Shown here one piece after another: positions 53,801-64,000 of a stretch of 64,000 nt of DNA. The notes beneath the pieces were generated by a model, which saw only the letters and a program-made list of their open reading frames with translations, was not told the origin of the DNA and searched no databases. Origin of the DNA: Pleodorina starrii (Eukaryota > Chlorophyta > Chlorophyceae > Chlamydomonadales > Volvocaceae). Position 1 is the stretch's first letter. Every line of letters starts with the position of its first letter. The position numbers and the translations under genes were made by a program. The DNA is taken from NCBI GenBank assembly GCA_030267565.1, contig BRXU01000005.1, positions 2,081,501-2,145,500 on the forward strand, read 5' to 3'.

Positions 53801-56360
53801 ACATTCACAAACTGCGGACAGACGTGCGCATCCAGCACCGAGTCATGCCCGCCCTGGAGCGTGTACTCATTGGAGATGTAGTGGAAGCCCCGAGACACCA
53901 CGTAGTCGTACCGGGGCCGGCAGCCGGGGTAGCGGGTGACGCGGGACACGCGGCCCCAGCGACCCCACCTGGCCACCACACCACACAGCACAGCACAGCA
54001 CACAGCGTATAGCACACAGAGGGGCGTCGCGTCGCGCATAGCGGGGAGGGGGGTGTTCATCAGGGTGAGGGCCATGCAGGGCTTAGGGTGGCAGACACAC
54101 ACATACATACACACAAAGAAACACACGAGGTGGTGCAGGCGGTGCAGGCGGCAAAGGTGGCGTGGAGGGCAGCCCCTCTGCTCTTAACGCTCTGCTCACG
54201 CCTCCTGTCGCGGCCCACTGGCCTTGGTTTGGCCTGTAGTCACCGGGCCAGCAACGCAACGCCCGCGCCGGGCCCCCCACCACCACCACCTGACCCCACC
54301 CTTGTTTCTTGTCGCGCGCATTCTCCACCCCCGAAAGCCTCCTTCCCTTCCCTTCCACCCACCCAGTCCTGCGGCTGCCACTGCCGGTGCTGCCCTCCTC
54401 CCTGCCTTTCCCGAACCCCCACCCCCACACTGCGGTATCTTCTTATTACCCCACCCCCGTTGCCCCCCGACTCCCATCCCCCTCCCATCCCCTCCCCCAC
54501 CCCCCCAACCCGCCTCCTCACAGTATCCTCCTGCCGGTCAGGTTCCGATACACCGACTGATCCATCCAGCGGCATTCGTCCCCGAAGCCCCCCACGTGGC
54601 TGCCGGCGGACCGGGCACGTTCGCAGCGATTGAGCTCTGCGTGTGGGTGTGGGTGTACACGTGTGTGTATACGGGTGTGGGTATACGTGTGTTGGGGGGA
54701 GGGGGGAATGGGGCGGGTGGGAACAGGCATTGGGGCATCCGGTGGGAGTGGGCCAGTGGACGGGTGGTGGCTGGACGGGCGGGCGATGGTGGCGGGGAGG
54801 AGGGAGGTGAGGTGAGGTGAGGAGGGGGGGGGACGGAGGGGGCGGAGGACTCTAGGAACGAGTCGGGGCAGGGCGACCTCGGGTCGGAGCTGGAGTGAGT
54901 GGAGCTGGAGTGAGTGGAGCTGGAGTGAGTGGAACGGGAAACAGGCGGGCGTGGGAAAGGTGAAAGGGACATGCGGGCGGGGAAGGGCAGGGGGAGTTGC
55001 GGGCCCCACCCTCCCTCCCTCCCTCCCTCCCTCCCTCCGTCCCGTGTAACAACTGTCTTCAAACTATCACAGGTCCGTCACTTCGCTACGGTGTCCTCTT
55101 TCCTACCCCCGGCCCCCTCCCTTCCCACTAACAAACGCACACGCAAACACGCACACGCAAACACACAAACACACGCGCATCCCCCTAGGCCCCCAGGTAC
55201 GCACTCGCCGCGGAGTTCCAGGAGGTGCCGCCCGCCTTGGAGATGTGGAAATACTCCATGACGCCTTTCTGTACGGCAGATTCCCTATGGATGTTGTACA
55301 ACTGCCGTACATGGTGCGGCAGGGCCAGGGCGGGACAGGGGCGGGGCAGAAGGGGGTCGACAACGGCGGCCGACACGACACGACACGACGCCTGTGCGAG
55401 CGACGTCACGGGGTTTGAGGTGGCGGGAAGATGAGGAGGCGGGAAGGGGGCACCGCTGCTGTCACCGGGGTCACCGGGCGTCCAAGCCCCCACCGCTGCA
55501 CCCCCACCGCTGGCGGGACAACATGCAGGAGTGGCCCACCGGTCTATCGGGCCTCTGCGCGTGTGCGTGTACTGGTACGTGTGCGTGGGATGTGTGTATG
55601 TGCATGCGTATGTGATGGGAGGGGAGCCTTTAAGCGGGGCCAGTATTGGCCGGTATTGGCCGGTATTGGCCGGTATTGGCCAGTATTGGCCGGTATTGGC
55701 CAGTATTGGCCGGTATTTGGGTACCGGTGTCGAGCACAGTCACGCCGTGTGCGTGTCAGGCACACACCAGGGGGCTTAGCCGGCAGGGAGGGGCACCCGC
55801 ACCCGCACCCGCACCCGCCGCTGCTGCCGCCACCGCACCTGGCGCACCACCCCCGCCAGCTTCCGCTGCGCCGCATCGGAGAAGCGCTGCCGCAGACTGG
55901 TGAGCCAGGCGGTCACCACGTGGCCGAGGATGGCCCGCCGCATCATGGGCAGTGCGCTGAAGGCCGTCTGGTTGATGGTCACCATCAGGTCGCCATGATG
56001 CACGGGGACCACGCCGTGCAGGTACCGCTCCAAGAAGCCGGCCAGGTGGTCGAGCCAGGATTCCAAGTTGGAGGCGTTGAGGGCGTTGTGCGCCTGCATC
56101 ATCTGCAGGAAGGCGTGCGCCACGCGGCCATGCTGGAGCTCATGCACCACGCGGAGCGGCGTGTTCGCGGGCGCTTGCGCTATGTCCGCCAAGTGCTGGA
56201 GGAGAGTCTCGTTTGAGTTGTTGCTGAGGTTTGACAGCAGCCTGCTCCGGGCGAAAGCTTCAGGAATGGACAGCTGCTGCGAAGCCCAAGCCGTAAACGA
56301 ACAGCCGAGGACCAAGGTCACAGCAATAATCCGTGTGGTGAGATGAGTGCTGCTGGACAT
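50823..56360 (-). CDS. Sulfotransferase ST3, carbohydrate type
   Basis: Minus-strand exons: 56360-55839, 55301-55205, 54636-54522, 53968-53789, 53370-53338, 53073-52939, 52461-52284, 51983-51859, 51587-51507, 51165-50823 (602 aa, all phases agree). Residues 9-28 form a signal anchor. The PAPS loop is EYFHISKAGGTSW (Lys196) and the 3'-phosphate motif is NVVTLRDPLKRMESNI (Arg305-Ser313). Exon lengths 97, 115 and 178 equal those of ST1 and ST2, proving common descent. Differences: an extra intron splits the 3'-phosphate exon into 33 and 135 bases, the M-A-P-G-I-G-Q block of exon 3 is replaced by unrelated sequence, and the C-terminus is a long Gly/Ser, Lys/Gln and Glu-rich tail. The donor of exon 8 (GG/GTGCGG) was set by phase. 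Inverted orientation relative to ST1 and ST2. Confidence 0.83.
51620..51640 (-). repeat. Intron cassette II at the 3' end of ST3 intron 8
   Basis: The sense strand carries CATACGTGGATAACCCCCC roughly 35 bases before the acceptor of exon 9. Confidence 0.75.
52010..52032 (-). repeat. Intron cassette II at the 3' end of ST3 intron 7
   Basis: Sense strand CTCCGGCCTATACGTGGATA then TCCCCCC, followed by a C-rich tail to the acceptor of exon 8. Confidence 0.8.
52566..52603 (-). repeat. Intron cassette II in ST3 intron 6
   Basis: Sense strand CCGTTCACGGGCTCCGGAAC then CCTATCCGTGGATACC, in the 3' half of an intron whose 5' end is a cassette I. Confidence 0.8.
52890..52936 (-). repeat. Intron cassette I forming the 5' end of ST3 intron 6
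   Basis: Starting at the donor GTGGGTAAAAAATGATACC, continuing GCAGCGGAGACGAAGACGG, CGTTAGCGAACAGG. Confidence 0.8.
53239..53330. repeat. Compound CT and AC microsatellite
   Basis: CT/TTTC run followed by AC run, filling much of the extra ST3 intron 5. Confidence 0.9.
55641..55716. repeat. 10 bp tandem repeat in ST3 intron 1
   Basis: About eight copies of GGCC(G/A)GTATT. Confidence 0.9.
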
Positions 56361-59300
56361 AATGTCCCATGAATTAGCGGTCTGAAAATGTACGCTGCAA
56401 GCTACAGCTTTATCATAATTGCTTGGATTCGTGGACTAACACTTTATCATAATATCATCCATGTTTTGTCTGAAACATGCGAAAATCGTGTATAAAATGA
56501 GCGCAACTACCAGAGGATGGCGTCAAACAGACTACAGTAAGTCGGGCCCTTCCTTCTTGTTCACGGATTCGGGTTAAGGAGTGGCCTTGGTGGTCGACAT
56601 AATAAGATGCGTGTGCGTGCGGGCTTTGAGTATGTATATAGATACAATCAACGGCTTGTTCCTGTCGGACTGCTGGCATTTTCAGTGCCGCGTGCAATAC
56701 GGCAACTGTGCACAATGCGGTTTGCAGAGCGGCAACATGTCAATGGTGACAACAGTGATACTCCAGCACAACAGCACAATTTTGCCACTGGTACGTACGC
56801 GAGGCGTCGAGTGACGAGCAGCTCGTAGTTGTCGTAGCAATAATAACGGTGACAAACGTAACTTACGCTTCGCAGACGCAGTCACGTGAGCGCTACGCTC
56901 GCTCGCGCAAAATGCGGGATGAGCGGGCCATATTTTCATCTGCTTATGTTTGCGAACATAATAATTCGTCAATTACCTGATGATGGGTCGTGCGCTTTCT
57001 GGCAGGACAGACGACGCAGACGTACGTCATTTAGGCCATGTCAGGGAACTGTCCACGACAACGACAAGCCACCCCATACCGCTTCACACTCTGTGTGTCT
57101 GTAAGGAGCATAAGACAGGCCGAGCACAGCACCGCAGCTTGGCGCGCTGCACAAATCGTCAATCGGCGCCGGCCTGAACTGGTCTGGAATGCCTGGCGCT
57201 CTGACTGGTCGGCGCGACCGGGAAGGAACAAAAGGCCTTGGCTGACAGCGTTTTTCTGTGGCAACGACCGCATGTATGTCGCGACCGCCGTCAGCCCACC
57301 GCGGCATTAGCCCATTAGGCCAGGCAATTCCTTGTCTCCCGCGTGCTGTCGTCGTTGTTGTTGTCACAATAAGCTTCAGCGCAGTTCCAGCAAACCTTCC
57401 AAAAGCTTTGAGCCAGCGAGCCAGCTGGCGCGGGCTGTTTCTTTCTTCTGGCGGGCGCCCCCCAAACCGGACTACGTCCGTATACCGCTACTACCCGTGC
57501 CGCCCCGCCTCTTCCTGCCTCTCGGTCGGCCGGCTCGGGTGGTACCTCCACTCCACTCCACTCAACCCAACTCAACTCAATTCCCCTTCAAAACGGTCGT
57601 CAAGATGCAGTCCAACCTCCCGCGCTGGCCCTGGAGGTCTGGACGTGTCTGGACGAGCCTACACAGCGCGGCAACGCCCTCAGCGGCAGCGGCGGCATCA
57701 TCCGTTGAGCGCCAGTCCGTTAAGGGTCTGTCTGTCCGTGTCAGGGTAAAGACCCAGATCCTTGTTGAGGATGCTGCGTGCAACATGCGTGCCACAGCAG
57801 TGGCGGCGTTCTTGTGATGGTTCCAATCGGGACCAACCCCGGAATGCCATAAGATCGCGTGTCGGATTGGATCGGATCGGGGGTGTCGCGTGAGAGGGAG
57901 AGGCGGAGGGCGAGGGAGACGGAGGAGCAGTGAGATGTCGGGTCGGCACCTCCCGGGGTGGGTGCGTGGCAGCGTGGGTTGACAGCAAGATGTGGATCAG
58001 GGTTTCCGGCAGGGGGGGCACCGTGGGGGGGGGCCCTCGATACGGCAAGTTGCAGCGCGCGAGAGAAGGACCTGGCCGGGGGCCGAACGGGTTGGCGGCT
58101 GCCACGAGGCTCTCCGGGGAGGGGCCCGGCGGTCGAGGCGGTCGGGGCTCACAGTCGCAGCAAGGGGGGGGGGGGCAGCGGGGAGGGGGGGAGCGGTCGT
58201 GTTGCGAGCGGTTTACCAGATGGCCCGGAGGATCCACGATGATGTTACAGCCGATCGCTTGTACGGCAAAGCCAAAGCGTCTGGAGCCCGCTGTAATAGC
58301 GACAGCTAAAGATAGAGACGACAACAACGACACCCGCCACCACAAGCGCTAGTAGGGCTAGCACGCCGCAGGCGTGCCGCATCCCGTCCCGGGAGGTTGT
58401 ATGGCAGCGGCCGCGGAGGTCGTACGGCAACGGGTGTGGTGTTCCGTCGCTGTAGGACCAGGTACGGCCCTGTTGGGAGGGGGAGCGACACGCAAGCCAA
58501 GTCGGATGCTTTTGGAAGCTCGTCCTGCCGAAATTCTCCACCGTCCTCGTCCACCAAACGAAGCCTAATCCAGCCTAATCAGTCCGTCCATCCGTCCGGT
58601 AGTCCACCACCGTCCAGTTCAAACAGCCGTAAAAATCCGTCCAAAACACTTCGTACAATCCAGAGATGGTATGTTTTTAAAAACCCGTGTGCATCACCAT
58701 AACAAAATGCCGTACCAATGAACGAGGGCTGTGATGCAAACAAAAGAGCTATGTAGATAGGTCTCACAAGGACGCAGGGGTTATCAGGACCCCCTCCCTG
58801 GAGGAAGGAAAGGGTTATCGGTATCGGGAAGGAAGACGCGGTGTTTTCCGGTCTGTGTAGAGGCACCCGCGAGGCGGCCGGGCGGCGTAGCCCCGGCGGA
58901 AAGCCAGGGCGGGACGCGGGAGCCCCTGCTTCCTCACGCGAGTTGGGGGAAAAAGGAACCCGGCCCCTAGGGGGCCAATACGGTAACCACACTCCAATCC
59001 AAGCAGCACTCTCCCTCCCTCCTTCCTCGCTAGGCTGCACGCAAGCGTGGGTTGGGGCGGGGTGGGGGCTGCTGCCAGCAAGCCAGCCCGCTCCTGCCCG
59101 CTGAACCGCAGGGGGTTGGCAGTGGCGGTGGCAGTTATGGTATATACGACACGACACGACGCGCAAGCGAGCCGCATGCAGGCCCTCGAGACGAGCAACG
59201 ATCGCCCATCCGCCGGTAAAAGACAGCCGCGACAGGCCGTGGCCCTTGCCCTGGCCCTGCCCCGCCTCGCAAATCAGCCGCTGGCCTGGTGCCCCTCGGA

Positions 59301-61408
59301 TCTGGCCGCAAACCGCTCCCGGCGCAAAGACCCTTTTAGTTTAGGGCGGGGAGCGCGGGCGGGCCTCATCAGCTGCCTCCGCGTCAAAGAGGGCGGTTTT
59401 TTGGTATTAATAAAAAGAACACGAAACTCCGTAAAACTAATACTGCACAGCCTTCACAAATTATTCTGCCGTGCAAAGTAGCCTGCTTGAGGAAAGGCCG
59501 AGGCGCCAGCCGAGAGCCGGGGTCTGGCCAGGGACGACAAGCAAAGCAGTAAGTGTAATCACTCCGAGAAATCTGCGCCGCTGCTATGCCTGCTAACATC
59601 ATCATCACCATCATGAATCTCATAGATCAAACTCAAGAACCAGCACTGTTATCAAGTGCGCGCGTCTACAGGCGGCTTAAGCGGTGATGGCAATCTTCAG
59701 CAGCCCTGCGATCGAGTGCTTCCGCTGCGCAGGAGCGTTCAAATTGTAATGCAGCTACCAACATCATCAAGGCCCGCAAACCCTTCAACTCTCTAAGCAG
59801 CTGCAGCGGAACCATGAGACATACTGATACATACTAACAACTACGCACAAGCCGCCCGAGGCAGCCACAGAAGCTGTATGAACTCAACGGCCATCGCTCT
59901 CAAATTGCCTCCGCTTTTGTCTGCCTCCACGGTCTGTCCGCCCGAAACAGGGGAAGCCGGATCAGATGTACGTACCGTGACGAATAATCGAATTGTACTG
60001 TACGGCCGTGTACGGCGCCTCCAAAGCCCCCGTCCGTTGCGTTGCGTGCCTCCGAAACAAAAACAGTACCAGAGATGCCGAAGGCATCCAAAACCCAAGG
60101 CGCGCGCACGCTTGCTCAGTGCAGAGCTTTTTCGTCTCTGGCTTGTCCGCCCCCAACCTGCGCCCCGCCCAACGCTCGGCGCTCGCCGAGCGCCTCCCCC
60201 CTCCACCCCCCAAAAAAGAGAAACCTCTCAGAGAATCCTCTCAAGAGCCCAGCCGGGTGGGACCAAAATTAGTCCCCCGTCCCCCCGAATTTCAGCCTAA
60301 AACCCTAAGCCTCCACGATCCCAAAAAAAGCTGGAAATAAAAGTATTGCGTCGCAATGCAGGCGTTGCCGTGGGCCCTCTCCCCACCGGGCCACACTCCT
60401 CCATTGCCGCTCGCCGCTGCGGGACAGGTCCACAGAGCCGCAGCCTGTGGCCACGGCTTCGGAGCAGCTCACACACACAAACACACAGACGGAGCCGCTA
60501 TACTTTCTCCCCTCCCATCGTGACCATCTCCGCGCCGCGCGAATGCGTTTCTCGCAGTTTGGCTTCATGCCGTTGAAAGCTCTCGCGCTGGTGCCTGGCA
60601 AGAAAGAACACCCAGAATCGGGCGGTGTGGCGTACTATAGACTCTATAGTTGCTGGCTGTCCAAGCCTAATCGCGCCGCTGTTGGCAGCAGTTTCCGCGT
60701 CTTGTTGGCAATTGCCGGAGCCCTTCAAATAGGTTGGCCAAACTCGCTCGCACCGGCGGGGGGGACAAACGAACAAGACCCACGCAGCAACCGCCTTCGT
60801 AACCATCGTATAAAAAGAGTGGGAGAGACCGTTGTACGACATTCATATCATCATCATATGCGTGGCCACACCGCCCACGCGTGCGCATCTCGTAGAACGG
60901 CGCCGGTCTCGTCCTCATCAACCTGGATCACTACCCCAGCAACAGCTGGACACCGTACGGCACAGTACACAACCGTACGGCACAGTACAGTGGCACCGTC
61001 TGGCACGGTACATCGCACCGTCTGGCACGGTACGAGCGGCCCCCGCGAAAGCGCGCTCGCGCACCGCACACACTCTTGAAAAGCGCCGCGGCTGAGGCTG
61101 CCTGGCCTGGCCGGCTGTAATTTGGCCCACCAACCCACCCCCCACACACAAACCCTCTACCTGCATTCCCTGCTGCAGTCAACGTCCGCCCTTCCTGGAG
61201 CCCCTTCCGTCTGCTCCCTGCTGCTGCAGCTGCTGAGATTCCCGTTCCACACGAGAAGGTTCGCCGAAGTGCCTAAACCCCAACTGACCACGAGAGGGGT
61301 CTTTAGTACGCGCCACGGTTCGTGTATTAGCTCATTCCCACATTCACATATTAACATATTCACTTCTCATTCACAGATTTACTCATTCCCTCATTTTCAC
61401 GGATTCAC
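56361..61408. other. 5 kb region without a convincing gene
   Basis: Adjacent to ST3 it holds two copies of CTTTATCATAAT (about 56409 and 56446), plausible promoter elements for ST3, and on the other strand TATAAAA near 56493. 57605-57820 has a possible first exon. 60951-61032 has short GTAC-centred repeats (CCGTACGGCACAGTAC twice, CACCGTCTGGCACGGTAC twice). Other frames are short and inconsistent. Confidence 0.45.
57605..57760 (+). CDS. Possible first exon with an organelle-targeting peptide
   Basis: ATG in a good context (CAAGATGC) after a CA-rich leader opens a frame rich in Arg, Ser and Ala without acidic residues near its start (MQSNLPRWPWRSGRVW), like a mitochondrial presequence. A donor GTAAAG follows. 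No downstream exon could be attached with confidence, so this may be chance. Confidence 0.22.
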
Positions 61409-64000
61409 TCACTCCTCGCTGACGAGATGAATCCGGCAAGCCTTGGCGGCGGCGGCGGCGCCGCCGCCGCTGCCGCGTGACTCACGGCCGCTCCCCAGCG
61501 CGCCCAAGACGCCCCTCTGCGCCCGCACCAGCACCATTCCAGGCGCCAGACCGCCGCCGCTGCCGCCGCCCCCCATCTGCAGCATCTCCAGCACTTGTTG
61601 CGGCGGCAGGTTCGCGGGGAGGCGCAGCACCAGCGGCACCTCGATAGCGCCGCCGCCGTCGCCGCCGCCGCCGCCGAGGTCCGACTCCACATCGCGACCG
61701 AGGGAGAGCCGCAGCGCCGTCGCCGGCGCCGGTGCGCGGTCGTACCCCAGCCCCGTCATCCGCCGCCAGCTCTGCTCAGTGGCGGCGGCGGCGGCGGCCG
61801 CCGCCGCCGCCTTGGCCGTCGTCTGCCCGGCCTGCGGCGCCGGCTGCTGCTGCTGGTGGGCTGTGCGCGCGCCGAGGGAGCTGCTAGGCGCCCCCTCAGC
61901 GGCGAAGGCGTCCGGAGATCCGGATCCAGATCCTGAGAGATCCAGGCCGGAGAAGGCGTGCGCGGACTGAGGCTGACGCCGCGGCGCGGTGGGCAGGAGG
62001 TACGGCCGGCTGGAGCCGGGAGAAGGCGCGGGCTCGGCCGCCGGCACGGGCGCCGGCGGATGTGCATCGGAGAGGAAGCGCACGTCGCGCGTGCCGCCTC
62101 CGACGCCTGAGGAGGAGGAGGTGGGGCTGTCCGGTGAGACCAGCGGCCCCGCCGCCGCGGCACTGAAACGGCGGCGGGCCGCCGTCGCGCCGCCGTCGCT
62201 GGGCCGCAACCTCGGCTGCGGCATCGGCGGCTGCTGCGGCAACGGAGCGGCAGCGAAGCCGTCTTGCATGGCCTCCTCGCCGCCAGCGGTTCTCCTGCGG
62301 CCGCCGCCGCCGCCGCCGCCGTCGCCGCCCGTCGCCGCCAGCGCCTCCAGCAGGCTGAGCGCGACGCCGGCGTGCAGCGGCGGGAGGCCGAGCGCCTCCG
62401 TCAGCTGCGCCAGCGCTTCCTGCTGCTGCAGCCGCCGAAGGTGCTGCCGCTGCTGCTGCTCCTGCCGCTGCTGTAACGCCAGCGCCTCCTCCTCTAGCAG
62501 CCGCCGAAACAGCGAATCAAGCAACACCTGCCGCTGCAGCTCATTGAGTCCCAAAAGCTCTCGCCCCGCCGCCAGGGGGTCGGCTGGCGCCGCCGTCGCC
62601 GCCGCGCCGGCGGCGGCGGCGGCAAAACTAGCACACCGCCGGCTCGGCGCCGCCGCCGGCGGCGCGTAAGCCGCCGACTCGCGGCGATGCGGCCAGGGTG
62701 CGCTGCGCGAGGGCGCGAAGTGGCTGGCGCCGGCGGCGCCGGCCGCACTGCCGTACCGAGCGGGCGCCGCTGGCTGGGCGTGCCAGCGCCTGGGCGAGCT
62801 GTAACACTCCGCCGCGGCAGCGGCGGCGGCGGCGCCGCCGCCATAGTTGGCGCGCATGACGCGATCATTCACCTGCACCTCCGCCTCGCCCATCGCCATG
62901 TCAAACTCCGGAACCTCGACCCCCTGGGAAGCGTCTGTACGTGGCGGCGGCGGCGGCTCCATCGCGCGCCGTCGCTTCGTCGCCGGCGATGTGTACGGCG
63001 CAGCGGTGCCGTAGCCCGGCTCCAGCTTGGCGGCTCGAAGGCCGTCGTCGCGCGCCATGGCCGAGTGAGAGGCGGGCTCCGCGCCCGCCGGAACGCCCGC
63101 CATCTCTTCCTCCGCCAGCGCCTCCCAAGCAGATCGCTTGGCGTTGGGACGGAGCTTTACTTGCTGCTGCTGCGGCGGCGGCGGCGAGGAGGACGCCGGC
63201 TGTTGCTGCTGCTGCTGCAGCTCGCGCGCGGCGACGGCAAGCACGGACCGGGCGTCGTACAAGTGTCGTACACCGTACAGCACATTTCCGGCATCGTACG
63301 GCAGGCTGTCGTCCTCTGCGTGGCCGTTGTCGCCGACGTGGCGCGGGTCCGCGAGGAGGCCGTCGCCGCGGGCCGGCGGCGGCAGGGGCAGCGGCGGCGG
63401 GCGGCGGGGGCCTACGGGTACGAACAGTACGGCGCGACGCCGTGGCGGCAGCAGGCTGGCGGGCTCGATGGCAGTGGCCGCATCAGAAGGGGACCGCTTC
63501 ATTTCCTTGAGGCCCTCGTCCCCAGCTGCCGTATCCATGGGCACTGCACGGGTGGATGCACGGCAGGAAATACATGTTAAAAACCCCCGGTTACATTCCG
63601 GCATGCAGCAGCTCCCGTGTGCGTAGCTTTTATTGATTCATTTCCGTCCCTCCTTCACGGCTGTGTCTACCCTCTATTTGTCCTTGTGCCCGCGTGTCGC
63701 GTGCAGACGTGTGTAAACGCGAGTTAGCGACGGGCGAAGTCACTCAGCCAGTACGACAACCTACCTGTACGACACCAGGCCGTCGTGTACCGGCCGCCGT
63801 GGCCCTGTGGTGCCGGCAGCAGCGACGGCGGCGGTGGCGGCGGCCGCCGCGCCGCGTAATGCCGCGGCTCCAGCGAGCCCTCTGCGGCTGCGGCTGCCGC
63901 CATATCCCGAAGGGGAGGCTCCGGAACCAGCCAATCCGGCGCGGCCGCAGCCCCCGGCAGCGACACCAGCCGCCGTACGGGACCAGCCCGCTCCAGGTAA
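61409..64000 (-). CDS. Large low-complexity, probably nuclear protein (5' end beyond window)
   Basis: Two exons seen on the minus strand: 64000-63765 and 63543-61409, joined by a 221-base intron with donor GTAGGT and acceptor GTGCAG; phases agree. About 790 residues are visible. The protein is dominated by Ala, Gly, Pro, Gln and Ser runs. Distinct parts are an NLS-like TKRRRA, a conserved-looking LAAGRELLGLNELQRQVLLD helix followed by a Gln/Leu/Glu coiled-coil-like segment, and a C-terminal EVPLVLRLPANLPPQQVLEM block. No catalytic domain is recognised. Such composition is common in chlorophycean transcriptional regulators and RNA-binding proteins, but the family is unknown. The true start lies outside the window. 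Confidence 0.6.

Noticed and set aside
60543..61079. Possible protein of about 180 residues on the plus strand
   Set aside because: Its 3' half is short GTAC repeats, codon use is unlike neighbouring genes and no domain is recognised.

Overview
The window reads as nuclear DNA of a GC-rich green alga, probably in the Chlamydomonadales/Volvocales. Genes are split by many short GT-AG introns, Ala/Gln/Gly homopolymers and C/T-rich intron tails are common, and several microsatellites occur. A short interstitial TTTTAGGG-type telomere tract lies at 46866-46889, and a LINE fragment carries the algal-type zinc-knuckle tail of a reverse transcriptase. I see no prokaryotic gene organisation. All gene models were spliced by hand from reading-frame continuity, splice-site phase and family similarity.

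Layout. 1-16797 is a tandem satellite of about 1.37-1.44 kb units (types A, B and C), some nearly identical. It carries a decayed Ty3/gypsy RNase H-like stretch and is interrupted by three transposon-like insertions (about 9318-10237, 11275-11972, 14062-14388). 17342-20504 (+) is a six-exon soluble-type (family I) inorganic pyrophosphatase with an N-terminal membrane segment and many N-glycosylation sequons. 22194-23120 (+) is an intronless secreted Cys-rich protein. 25144-33653 (-) is a twelve-exon P-loop ATPase with hydrophobic segments between Walker A and Walker B. 34585-35031 holds a possible tail-anchored protein end.

The right half is dominated by three paralogous carbohydrate-type sulfotransferases: ST1 (36536-40860, +), ST2 (44644-48645, +) and ST3 (50823-56360, -). 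Each has the PAPS-binding loop HISK(S/A)GGTS and a 3'-phosphate motif RxPxxRxxSxL split by a splice junction, and several exons have identical lengths. A 5'-truncated LINE lies between ST1 and ST2. 56361-61408 has no convincing gene. 61409 to the window end is a long low-complexity, probably nuclear protein that continues past the edge.

The most unusual signal is in the introns. Two short sequence cassettes recur near intron ends in the ATPase and the sulfotransferase genes, some as inverted pairs within or across introns. This suggests introner-like mobile introns. Independently, a GACCCNNGGGTC palindrome occurs seven times between 17.7 and 48.4 kb, in exons and introns alike. Functionally, the secreted or membrane-anchored pyrophosphatase, the Cys-rich protein and the Golgi-type sulfotransferases would all act in the secretory route and extracellular matrix; that link is inference.
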